Shown here: positions 1 through 10,516 of the stretch, one piece after another
Position numbering within the stretch: position 1 is the stretch's first letter
Layout of the letters: each line of letters begins with the position of its first letter
NCBI RefSeq assembly: GCF_026151205.1
Contig: NC_087078.1
Location: forward strand, 2,288,675 to 2,352,674
From: Bolinopsis microptera
Lineage: Eukaryota; Ctenophora; Tentaculata; Lobata; Bolinopsidae
DNA: 64,000 bases
Direction of reading: 5' to 3'
Program-made: the position numbers and the translations under genes
Notes under the pieces: generated by a model
The model's database searches: none
Seen by the model: only the letters and a program-made list of their open reading frames with translations
Told to the model about the DNA's origin: nothing

Positions 1-842
1 TTTATCTTTTAGGCACTTTTAGTGGTACCTTCGGTTACATAATTTTGGTGGAAACGTCAACCATAATTATGTCCGCCGTATTTAATTTCAATTCATTAAA
101 TGGCCAACGGGAGATGTCTGAAGGATTGTAAAGTAATCTTAAGTAAACTATAATATCCCGCCGATTACCGAACATAAACCAAATTAAAACAGAATACATC
201 CGCAGCACCTATTTTTATAAATCTTTTTTTGCCAAAATGAGGTAACATTGAGAATATACATTTTATAGATTGTACAATTCCAACGGTCAAATGTTGACTC
301 GATCAGCAATCTTACTCATAGTACACTGAAATGAAAGCCCCGAAGATGAAAATATTACACCTGTACCTTACATATATGATCCGTAAATTTGTTGTTATTA
401 CCGTTAATAATCTGGCCATCTCCCCCAATCATACCAAGTTTAAGTTCCACCGCGTCATGGTAATGCAACTCATTAAATCATTATTCTCTTGCCAATCACA
501 TCACACAACGCCGTTATCTTTACATTTTGTAGATTCAAAAGTAGCAAATATACATCGCATTATGTTTCACTAAGTCCATCTATTCTTACTTAAAGTGTGA
601 GGTGGGGTTTCAAGATCTCCTTTTCTGGCTTCTTCTGGTCAATTGAAGTGTCGATATTAGCTCTTCCCGTTTTATCAAGTTCTCATATCATAGTGTAGTT
701 ATTAAGGTTGTGTAATGTTATGTATATTACATTTGATTTCAACTTGATAAATAATCAAATAACAAGCAAGATATCTGAAATTATTGTAAATAAGGTGATG
801 TTGAAGCTAAATTTTCAAGATCTCTAAAATCTTATTTCTCAG

Positions 843-2628
843 AGATACCAGTTAGTTGAAGATAAGCTGATAACAGTTACATTTAACGTTGGATACATAT
901 CCTGGTCACCTGACGACACTATGATATGTGTGTGTGGTGTCGAGAAATGTCCAGAGGCTGTCGTTTACACAGTTGCTGTTTCGGTGAGTAGTTGTGTTTC
1001 TGTTACTTTCCTTATAACTCTAACTCTCTTACCTAACCCTAAACTATCTTCTATTTCCGAGACTTATTGATATGAAATCAACTAATGTATTCTAAGCTTT
1101 TGAAATTATTTACTTAACTAAATTAAATCTCAGGGAAACTCAGCAGTAGAAAAATGCAGGATATCTCAATCTACTGACGACGTTTTGACCTGCTGTGCTT
1201 GGTCTCCTGACAGCCGCTTCATTTACACTGGAGGCCAGCAGGGACAATTTTACAAATACGTAAGATAGCTTCATGTCTATTATCGCCCGAGACTGGCCTA
1301 ATGTTTTCATGTGATGTTTACCATTGTGGGACGACCTTGCAATGTTAACGCCAATAACTAGCAAAATTTCAGTGCTACCCTATGAAACCTGGTCATTTAC
1401 ATCATTTAGCAGTGCGCGCGCTCTGCGCGCATGTACGCAGTGTGGAAATATTTGAGTTCCGAAAATAAATCTCCATCGGCATTATCATGATTTTGATAGC
1501 AAGCAGATGATGTTTACTGACTTAAAAAGTACAAGATCCACTAAACCAAGTATTTTATTCCCCCAGGATATACACTCAAGCACGGTCTACAATTGGGAGG
1601 GTGTCAGATTGCATTCTGTCGCAACTCTCCGGGATAACAAGACAGTGTTAGCTGCTGACAGTCATAAGCGTGTCAGATCGTACAATTTCGAGGATTACAC
1701 CGACCAAACTATTTATGAAGACGAGAATCAGATAATGAACATGACTTTGTCAAGCGATGAGAAGTACTGCCTTCTCACTTTGTCGAAACAGGTCAGTACA
1801 ATGTACAATGTATATACTAATATGTACAAAAATAGAGTCTGCAATGCTTTTCCTGCTCCGTAACCGTCCTTAAGATCACGAACACTAAGTAAATTCTCAT
1901 ACTTGAAATAAAACTCCTCTTCTTTTAGGGATTGGTGCTGGTAGATATAGCGTCCGGGACGACAGTCCGGAAATATTTCGGTCTCCAGCAGTCAGATACC
2001 CAAATAAACTCATGTTTCGGCGGCGCTAACGAACAGTTTATTCTCAGTGGCAGCGAAGGTTTGTGATATCAGTCATTAATTAGTATGTAATATCAGCCAT
2101 TAATTAGTATAATATCAGCCATTAATTAGTATAATATCAGCCATTAATTAGTCTAATATCAGCCATTAATTAATCCCACTAGAATTTCGCAAGTACACAG
2201 TTTCCAATATTTTGAGTATTTGGAATTTGGATTATGAATTAAGTCTACTTTTCGTAAAATGTTCTTAGAGGAGCCTCCTTTTACGACTTTTCCTCCAGAT
2301 AATTTGGTGTACGTGTTTAAAAGGGACTGCGGAGCTCCTATCCTAAAACTTCCTGGTCACACCAGACTAGTTTCCTGTGTTTCCTGGAACCCTGTCTACA
2401 CTGACTGTTTCGTGTCCGGATCTGATGATACTAGTGTCAGATTATGGGGCCCTCGCATTTCTTCAGGTATTATTCAATATTCAAATAACGTTATTTCCTT
2501 GTTTCAATACCATTCTGTATATTCCCTATAGCTATGTTATGTTTGCGTTATGATCTCATTCCTACAAACATTTTAAAATTTGTTTAATTTCAGAAGAATC
2601 AGAATCGATAGTTGGGACACAGGTCTGA
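843..2628 (+). CDS. WDR26: WDR26 homologue, C-terminal WD40 exons (5' part lies before the window)
   Basis: Six exons read in phase: 843-983, 1134-1259, 1567-1791, 1929-2058, 2299-2466 and 2594-2628 (TGA). Every intron starts GT and ends AG. The product is the C-terminal half of a WD40 propeller. Visible landmarks are YISWSPDD, a CCAWSPDSRF strand followed by GGQQGQFYKY, YNWEGVR, a RSYNFEDYTD motif, NSCFGGANEQFILSGSE, and LPGHTRLVSCVSWNP with SGSDDTSVRLWGP. This order matches WDR26, the substrate-receptor and scaffold subunit of the CTLH/GID ubiquitin ligase, in the nucleus and cytoplasm. The tail after the last blade is short and acidic (EESESIVGTQV). The LisH/CTLH N-terminus and first WD blades are not in the window: the exon at 843 already starts inside the propeller, and bases 1-842 show no earlier WD exon. 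Confidence 0.9.
2064..2180. repeat. 22-bp tandem repeat in a WDR26 intron
   Basis: About five copies of a 22-bp unit (ATATCAGCCATTAATTAGTA core) start six bases inside the intron after the donor at 2059. The copies differ at a few bases. The repeat lies wholly inside the intron and does not disturb the splice sites. Confidence 0.8.
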
Positions 2629-3060
2629 CGCATCTCACGTGACGTCATATTCCGACCCGTGACGTCACACTAGTTGAAGCTGATAGACTCACTGCCCTCA
2701 CGGACACAAAGTATTATAATTATTAATTATCCAATGTGAAACGAGTCAGGTCAGGTCGCACTTGGTGTAGTGCGCAAACCATAACAGTCCTGGCTAGGCC
2801 CACAGTTCGATCTGTATAATCCATGTTTTTGTCGTTAGCCTTTCAATGAAATTCACGTCAATTCAATGCATTTTATTACAATCACATTCATGATCCATTG
2901 AATTCAATCCGATACACTTAATGCAGTTTTTGCGCCTATTATTTTTGTGTGACTTATGAAAGCATCGTTTTAAAGCCAAGAAAATGGGTCGATAATTTAA
3001 CCTATATTACAAGGTGTGGCCTGTTTATCTTGTTTTTGTTATTGATATATGATCAATAAA
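2629..3060 (+). promoter_or_regulatory. WDR26 3' untranslated region with polyadenylation signal
   Basis: No reading frame continues after the TGA at 2626-2628. A canonical AATAAA sits at 3055-3060, about 430 bases downstream, so this stretch is the likely 3' UTR. The cleavage site itself is not visible. Confidence 0.5.
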
Positions 3061-4418
3061 TACAATCTATCCTGACCAAGAATTTCACTAGGAACCTATA
3101 TCGGATCGAACTGTACCCGCGCGGCCGTTAACCTTGCGAATCAATAATCTTATCAAGCAGTTGAAGTAGTGCACTAGTAACTTAACTACTAACTTAACTA
3201 CAAACTTCGCACCGCTGCTGTTTATCAAATTCAGGTTTTATATGAATCTTTTAACTGATTTTTAACCGGACTCGTGCCATCTCCTGCTGTATTAACTTAT
3301 TCCCACGTTAACAACAAATGTTCAGTGTGCACCGTTTACTGCGTCTCTCTAAAATTTTTAAATATCTGAAGAGAAGAACCTCGCCTATAAGAACTGAGAG
3401 AGACAAACCAATTTCAAAACTAAGCTTTCAGTATTTAACAGTCTTGTAAATATTAGTAAATATATTTAATTTATGAAATGGAAGTTGCAGCACGAATGGT
3501 GAATGTTTTGATTGGCAGAGTAACTTTGCAAGGTGTTTTTTCTTTGAAACTGTTTCGTTTTAGTCTGGTACATATTCATTGTTTTATCGTACTTAGCGAT
3601 AAGGATGAGACTGCTCTTAATTTAAAGGTGATATATTATATACTGCTGCTATTTTATTAGTTTTACGTTGCCATGGTAATTTCTATAGAGTTTTGTGTGT
3701 TGATATAGCGATATATTTTGGGGTAAGCTCTGTTAAACATATTTATCCTCTAAAAGTGGATTTGGATGATATCTCGGCCTTGTATCATGAAGCAAGCAAG
3801 AATTTTATACTGGATAAAACATCATTCCTATAATAGTCTACTTTATTCCCAGAAATCAATTTAGAAGATAGTTAGTATACTCTTCTGAAAATTTAAAAAT
3901 TGAATACTCACTACTAGTACTTGAATTAAAACGCCCCTATTTCTTCTCCATATTTTTGTCGTATTATGTTCTAGTGATAGTAACATGTGAGATATTAGAT
4001 ATATAAAATAGGTAAATTGGAATGAACATTTTCTTGATCGGTTATGTTTCCTAAATTGCTGCCTTACTTATTTAAATTAGTTTCTGGGTATAAGTCAATA
4101 ATATTATTTAAGCGTATTTTTCCTTATATACTTTCACCAAAATTCCTAACCATATTTGCGATTGTTTACTATGTGCAAATTTGGGAGAGTATTATATTAA
4201 AACCTGGAGTTCTAGAGAATGTATTCAGGATGCAGGAATTCGAAATAACTTTTGATAATCATAAATTTTATACATATTCGAGTCAAATGTTTGAAATGTG
4301 TCTATTTCTTGTTTTCTTTCTCCATCAATACAAACTGGAACGTACTTATCCTGAAACAAGTTACCTAAATCACTTAAAGTGAATAATATACATATCAGTA
4401 AGAATTACAATTACAAAT

Positions 4419-4460
<42 letters not shown>

Positions 4461-4765
4461 AATGGGATGACTTATTTCCATTTCCCAAAGTAACGCTGCC
4501 GGGCCTGCCATGCATAATGTATAATGTATAATCACAAATCAAGTGCGTGGTCACCCCTCCCCCGCGTACGTGCTGTAGCGGAGTTCAAAGATGCCCTGTC
4601 GTGTGTTTCAACTGTGAATTTAGAATTGGAGTAATAATTCACAACCGCAAACTGAATTTGTTAATTTGCTAGATGGCGCAGTTTATATATCCGCAATAGC
4701 ATGATTAACTTGTTAACGGCACAGAAGGACTATAGTGCAAAGAAACTGCTGCTCAAAGAATTACA
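3061..4765. other. Intergenic stretch with a 41-base poly-G run
   Basis: No recognisable gene. A 112-codon open frame at 4044-4382 is rich in F, L, I and Y, as expected by chance in AT-rich DNA, and matches nothing I know. A homopolymer of 41 G occupies 4419-4459. Its length may not be reliable in the assembly. Confidence 0.5.
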
Positions 4766-6119
4766 GGGGGGGGGGCCAATGGCATAAATGGAGAAAATGG
4801 AGAATTACTCATGGGTTTTTCCATTTTCTCCATGGAATAATAGAAATAGTCTCCATTTTATGCCATTTTATGCCATTGAAAACCTGAAAAATTTAGAATT
4901 TCGAGAAAAATTATTTTAAAAAAAGATATCTTCGGCGGCGCGCGCTTCGCGCGCGAAAAGTGGCATGCAACGTATGTCAAAAAATTTTCGGTCCGAGTCA
5001 TTTTCGATACGTACATCCCGTATCGAGAGCTCCCGATTCCGAGCTCGTGTTGCAAAGGGGAGGCCTGCCTTCCGAGATCGCATTACCTCGAGTCCAAAAT
5101 TGTGTATCGAGGGGAAAAAATATTTTCGGCAAATAATGAACAGGGTAGCATGAAACGTGGAGAAAAGCGGTTTTCAGAAAAAATTTGAAAAATTTCAGAA
5201 CATTTTATAAGTCAAAATGTTTCAAAGTTTTTCTAAAAACCACTTTTCTCCACGTTTTATGCTACCCTCTTCATTATTAGCCGAAAATATTTTTTTGGTT
5301 TTTCGGTATATATCGAAGTCTGCACGTACCCCTCGATAGTCGATACACAATTTTGGACTCGAGGCTTCCCCCTGGTAATGCGATCTCGGAAGGCAGGCCT
5401 CCCCTTTGCAACACGAGCTCGGAATCGGGAGCTCTCGATACGAGCTCGGAATCGGGAGCTCTCGATACGAGAGGTACGTATCGAGAATGACTCGGGCCGA
5501 AAATTTTCTAAGTCAAAATGTTTCAAAGTTTTTCTAAAAACCACTTTTCTCCACGTTTTATGCTACCCTCTTCATTATTAGCCGAAAATATTTTTTTGGT
5601 TTTTCGGTTTATCGAAGTCTGCACGTACCCCTCGATAGTCGATACACAAATTTGGACTCGAGGCTTCCCCCTGGTAATGCGATCTCGGAAGGCAGGCCTC
5701 CCCTTTGCAGTGCGAGCTTGTTTCGACTGTCGAGGATGTACAATGTAGGTCTCACTTCTCAGTGCCTATTACTCTCCCCTATTACTCACTCCTGCTGTAG
5801 CCTGTAGAAATAACTTTACACTAGGCTTGAGTAATTATGAGTTTGCCTGAAGTGTGCCTCTACCTAGTATAAGCATCTAGTAGCCTACTATAAGCTTTCA
5901 TAAGCTTGTTACGCCCCTAGTAAGCGTAAATAAACATGTTAGGATGTCCAATTTAGGTGTTAAATGGTGTTAAAGATGAAATTTCGAAGACAAAATTCAT
6001 GGCATAAAATGGAGAAAATGGAGAATTACTCATGGGTTTTTCCATTTTCTCCATAGAAAAAGTCTCCATTTTATGCCATTTTATGCCATTTTATGCCATT
6101 GGCCCCCCCCCCCCCCCCC
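4766..6119. mobile_element. Foldback DNA transposon with 8-bp target duplication, non-autonomous
   Basis: The left tip is ten G followed by CCAATGGCATAAATGGAG. The right tip is the reverse complement, ending CCATTTTATGCCATTGG then 17 C. The direct repeat GAATTACA lies immediately outside both ends (4758-4765 and 6120-6127), an 8-bp target duplication. Inside, a segment from about 4978-5180 recurs inverted at about 5225-5510, and the inverted arm is itself repeated at about 5515-5715, so most of the element can fold back. The open frames inside are mirror images of one another and not genes. The 8-bp duplication and G-rich tip fit hAT, Merlin or P-type transposases mobilising it in trans. No transposase is encoded. 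Confidence 0.8.
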
Positions 6120-6318
6120 GAATTACACTAGCGTAATCATTTGGAAACCCCCCTTGGCTGATCACGTAATATGTGAACCTCTTTAACATGTAAGTAACTC
6201 CAAAACGTAATCTAAAACGATTCTCCGTTTAATTTTAGTCGGCATATGTGATATGCAATCTGGTGCAACTTGTTAGTGCAGGATCAATCAAGTTATAAAA
6301 TTATTTCGCATACGTATT

Positions 6319-7961
6319 TGTAGGTTTATAATCTACCAAAACGCGCGCCGAGTTGGTAGGACTCGTCGACGGTTTTTTGGAACAAGTATTTTACGAGTGC
6401 CAACCGTTAAATTTACTAAACGGCGCTCAGCATGTCATTCCGCTAAATTTCTATTCTTTAACGTGTGATACTCGTAAACATTTGTTTCAAATATCTTACT
6501 GGGCCGCGCTCAGCCTGTCATTCCGCCAAATCTTTATTGTTAATGAACATAATCAATAATAGCCTGGGGTCCTCAGGTAACAAATATCAAGACCGTCGAA
6601 GAGTCCAACTCGGCGAGCGTCTTGGTTTGTAATTTTACAACTTACCAGGACGCGCGCCTAATATATGCAACAGATATTTTACGAGTATCACCCGTTAAGT
6701 CTTGGTAGGTTATAAACCTACAATTTTATTTTATATACAGGGTGGGCCAAAAGTCAGTACCCATACGTTGGCCTTTATAGCTCAGTCACTGAATGCCCAA
6801 TTTAAATACTTCTTTCTGGTATGACTTAGTACCACCACTGGTTCGAGGAATTTGTCAACTCGAAAAATATTGGCGTTCATTTTTTTCAAATGGAGGTTTA
6901 TTTTCACATTTATTTGATAGTTTGGATAGTTGGATCAAGCTAAATGTTATTGAATTGTGTTAGGCCATTCAAATTAGGTTTGTCCTGAAAGAATTAGAAC
7001 TGTCTAGCTTCTCAAATGACCGAGATATGAAGCATAACGAGTTTATTCATTACGTGTGACCAGGTGATTGGTTTGCCTAATCACGTGATAAGGTGCCCCC
7101 GTTACCTACCCCGTTAAACATTATGGGAATTGTGAAGGGTGCCCAATTAAGGTGTCGCGTCACGGTGCCACATAATCACCCAGTCAATTTTGTTAACGAT
7201 ATACAGAAAATGCTTGATAACTTCGTCATTTCTAATCCGTTTTGCCTCATGTTTTCAGATCATATTTGTAGCGCGATGCACTACTGGGTCGCGCGCGCGC
7301 ATCCAATAATGCTTCTCGCAACCACCGTATGCAGATCGGCGAGATGCGAAGGATTGACATCGTGAATCAAAGATCATATGCAACATTTGATAATCTGCCG
7401 TCTCTGAAAAAATTAGGCGTTCAGCATATTCAGAAATTGTAGCGCGATGCGTTACTGTGCCGCGCCGCGCACTCAATAAGGCTAGATCGGCGAGATGCGC
7501 TACTGTGCCGCGCCGAGCTGCCATGAATTGACATCGTCAATTAAGTTCAGAAAAAACAATATATGATATAGGTGTTTTAATATTGAATGGGCGTGGTCTA
7601 AAATATTCGAATTTTCAAATTTTGACGACGGAATCCTCGAACCAGTAAGTACAGTATGCCATCTGCAAAGCAACAGCTCTCAAATATAAAACACGGCGGA
7701 GCTATTAAGGCCAATGTTTGGGTACTGACTTTTGGCTCACCCTGTATGAACAATGAACATTATATTATATTAATTGTTAATTGAATAAACATTATATTAT
7801 AGCTATAGCCTGGGGTCCCCAGATAACCATTAAATACCCAAGAAACCTTATTGATAGGGGCCTAACTTTTAACGGGTGATACTCGTAAAATATCTGTTCC
7901 ATATATTGGACCGTCGACGAGTCCAACTCGGCGCGCGTCCTGGTAGGTTGTAAACCTACAA
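6319..7961. mobile_element. Element(s) with ~90-bp terminal inverted repeats, GCGCGC-rich
   Basis: The left end (TGTAGGTTTATAATCTACC, then CGCGCGCCGAGTTGG, CTCGTCGACGG, TATTTTACGAGT, CCGTTAAA) is repeated in reverse complement at about 7870-7961. A further inverted copy of the end lies at about 6590-6740. The block may therefore be two neighbouring copies, a short one (6319-6640) and a longer one (6640-7961) interrupted by the MITE at 6738-7744. No transposase frame is visible. The subterminal motif TAGCCTGGGGTCC near 6560 and 7806 is shared with copies near 8370 and 54990 (inverted). Confidence 0.65.
6738..7744. mobile_element. Mariner/Tc1-type MITE, nested copy
   Basis: Termini are CAGGGTGGGCCAAAAGTCAG and its inverted match GACTTTTGGCTCACCCTG, flanked by TA at 6736-6737 and 7745-7746. 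That is the TA target duplication typical of the IS630-Tc1-mariner superfamily. The whole element matches the copy at 48923-49685. This copy also carries about 240 extra bases (roughly 7265-7510), GC-rich and internally repeated (GTAGCGCGATGC near 7268 and 7440). A 50-codon open stretch is shared by both copies, but the frame is short and looks like conserved DNA rather than a transposase domain. Confidence 0.8.
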
Positions 7962-8104
7962 CCTAACTTCGGAAGTAAAATAATCAGAAAGTTCTGGTTT
8001 TCAGCAAAATGTTCGTTTCGTAAATGGTAAAACTTAAATTAGCTCACCAGAAGCAAAATTTGGGACATTATAGATTTTGAATTATCGCGAAAAGTATGAT
8101 TTTG

Positions 8105-8460
8105 AGTTGTAGGTTTACAACCTACCAGTTTATAACTAGTTGTAGGTTTATAACCTACCATGCAGTTTATAACCTACCAGGCCAGGACGCGCGTTACTGG
8201 GCCGCGCTTTGTCATACGTTGTATGACCCGCCGCGCACGAAGTGCGCGGCTCCCCTGTATCGTCAGGACAATAAAGTGAAACGACCGTCGGGGTCGCAAC
8301 GTGATACAAGCCGCGCTCAGCCTGTCATTCCGCCGAATCTCTATTAATGAATGATTATTAACGAACATGATAGCCTGAGGTCCCCAGGTAACAGGTAAGG
8401 ACGCGCGCCGCGGCGCACCGAGTTGGAACAAATATTTTACGAGTATCACCCGTTACACGT
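8105..8460. mobile_element. Further member of the GCGCGC inverted-end family
   Basis: The stretch begins with repeated TTGTAGGTTTACAACCTACC palindromes, contains GCCGCGCTCAGCCTGTCATT followed by TAGCCTGAGGTCCCCAGG, and ends with ACCGAGTTGG, TATTTTACGAGTATCACC and CGTTA. These are the same blocks as in the 6319-7961 element. No coding sequence is seen. Confidence 0.6.
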
Positions 8461-10516
8461 TAAGATTTTGGGCCAAATAAAAGTGCGCAGCTTTAATTTT
8501 GCGGATTCTTGTTCTCTGATTGGTTGAATTGTATCACGTGGTACGTGGTGCAATTGCATTGTTGGAACGTTTAAAGCCTGCAAATGCAATGAACTTACGA
8601 GCGCAGCGCGCGCGAAGCTCAATAAGCTGTGAAGACGCAATCACATATAGTAATCAGTAATAGCACCAGGCAGTAACGTTTGCTGGGTATAAATTGTTTA
8701 AGGATTTTCACAACAAATCAGCTTGTACATACGATTAGAATCAATATTGATAGGATCCCAGAACAAAATACATAACGAGACATATTTAAAAGGTGCACGA
8801 AAGTTTTGTACCTAACCATGTGCTTTCATGTTTCACGCCCCTGCGGGCGCGCTAGTTTCACAAGTCAAGGCGTGCGCTACTGCAAGCGCAATGGCTCTGG
8901 ATAGAGCAACACGAGAGTCGTGGTTTTCCGAAAAAACACACCATATTTTCGGACTTCCAAAATTTAGGTCACCATCGTTATTTTCCCAAATTATTTTTCA
9001 CGTATTTTCTTTAATTATGACTAGGACTTTGTCGATTTACTATCAATATGGTTATAAATATGATTCATTTAACAAATGAACACTAGTATTCGATCATGAA
9101 TTGCTTTAAAAATGATTTTAAGAAATTTCGGGAGTGTTGGAGGGTAAAAAACACCGGTGGTCTCCTATTCCGTCTGGAGGATTGGAAGTCAAAATAAACT
9201 AACTTTCAAAGGCGCCGGAGAAACTGTTTATAAGATGAAACAGCTTGTTAGAGGTGCCTTCACGGTACGTACCTGGGACTAAACTGGAAAGAGAAACGTC
9301 CCTTAACCAGAAGATCAAGAAGATCAAGAAGAAATTGACTTGTAATTTTTCAAATTTTATATTTTATTTTATTTATTTTCTCAAATATTGGGTTTTATTT
9401 TCGTAAAAAAAAAGAAATGAAAAAAAATCCCCAAATACCATGATTTAATTTGGGGTACGAAATGCGGTAATTTTGGAAAAAATCCCATATTTTCGTTCCC
9501 AAATCATTTAGGTCACCGGAATTATGTCGAATATAAATATGTCTTGTAAGGTATAAAACAATCCATTTACAATCTTGTTCCATTGGAGAAGGATATCATA
9601 CTAAACCATATATGTTTATGACATTGATAATGCTAGTTTGGTAGAAAAAAGCGAAACCTTTAACAATTTTTTTGTGAAAAACTTCTCCCTGCATGCCGGG
9701 TTCTGGGCTCAGTAGGGCTCGTTGTTACGACACAGGATCGTAGCTCTGCTAATATATATATAACCATTTCCTGAGGTTATCTTACATAGCGAGAAATATT
9801 ATTATTTTGATTCAGTTGATGGAATAAATGTTTACATTGATTAAATTATGTTTTTGAATATGTGTTCAAGGTCTTTAAAAATCGTATGAAGAACCTTTTG
9901 GCCATTTGTATTGATCATTTAGTTTATATAATATTGATAACCGATTTACCTGCTCAATGTAGAGAATAACTTGGACATTAAAAACACTGCAACATCTTCC
10001 AGCACACATTTAAACCAGTAAATTCATATTTTTTCCAAAATTTTCTTTTAGGACCATCTCAAATTAATCTCAATGGAGCCGGCTTAGGGCTTACAAACAT
10101 GTAAATACTGCTATTATTAGCAAATATGTTGTGAAGGATACAATTAGTAGTAATAGTTATTTCATATGTGATGAGTGGTATAATGGTGGTATTAGCCAGT
10201 CGTGAATTAAAATAGTGCACTTAACATGAGACTTCAGTGTTACATTTATTAAGAGCAAATTAATAATTTCATAATGTCAAATGGATCAACGGCCAAATAA
10301 TGTTATTCATATTTACTATCATATTATTTACAACAACATATCAATAAAAATAACAATAATATTACTAAATCATATCATCTTGAATTGTGGAATCAGTATT
10401 TTAGAACCAAGTAGTCAGCACAGTAGTTTTAATCATAATTCATAACTCACAGATTTGTACTTTAAAATGCTAAAAATCAATTGTAGTTCTCCAAACATCA
10501 TTCTTTAAAGCATATC
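8461..10516. other. Intergenic DNA, includes cathepsin B 3' flank
   Basis: No gene recognised. The short open frames here have no family features. A TTTATT at 10245-10250 reads AATAAA on the minus strand and could be the cathepsin B polyadenylation signal, about 270 bases past its stop. Confidence 0.4.

Noticed and set aside
4044-4382. 112-codon hydrophobic plus-strand frame
   Set aside because: Composition is that of AT-rich chance sequence (F, I, Y, L). No motif, splice partner or family.
4965-5748. Overlapping frames with SFSIRTSRIESSRFRARVAKG on both strands
   Set aside because: They are mirror translations of the inverted modules in the foldback element.
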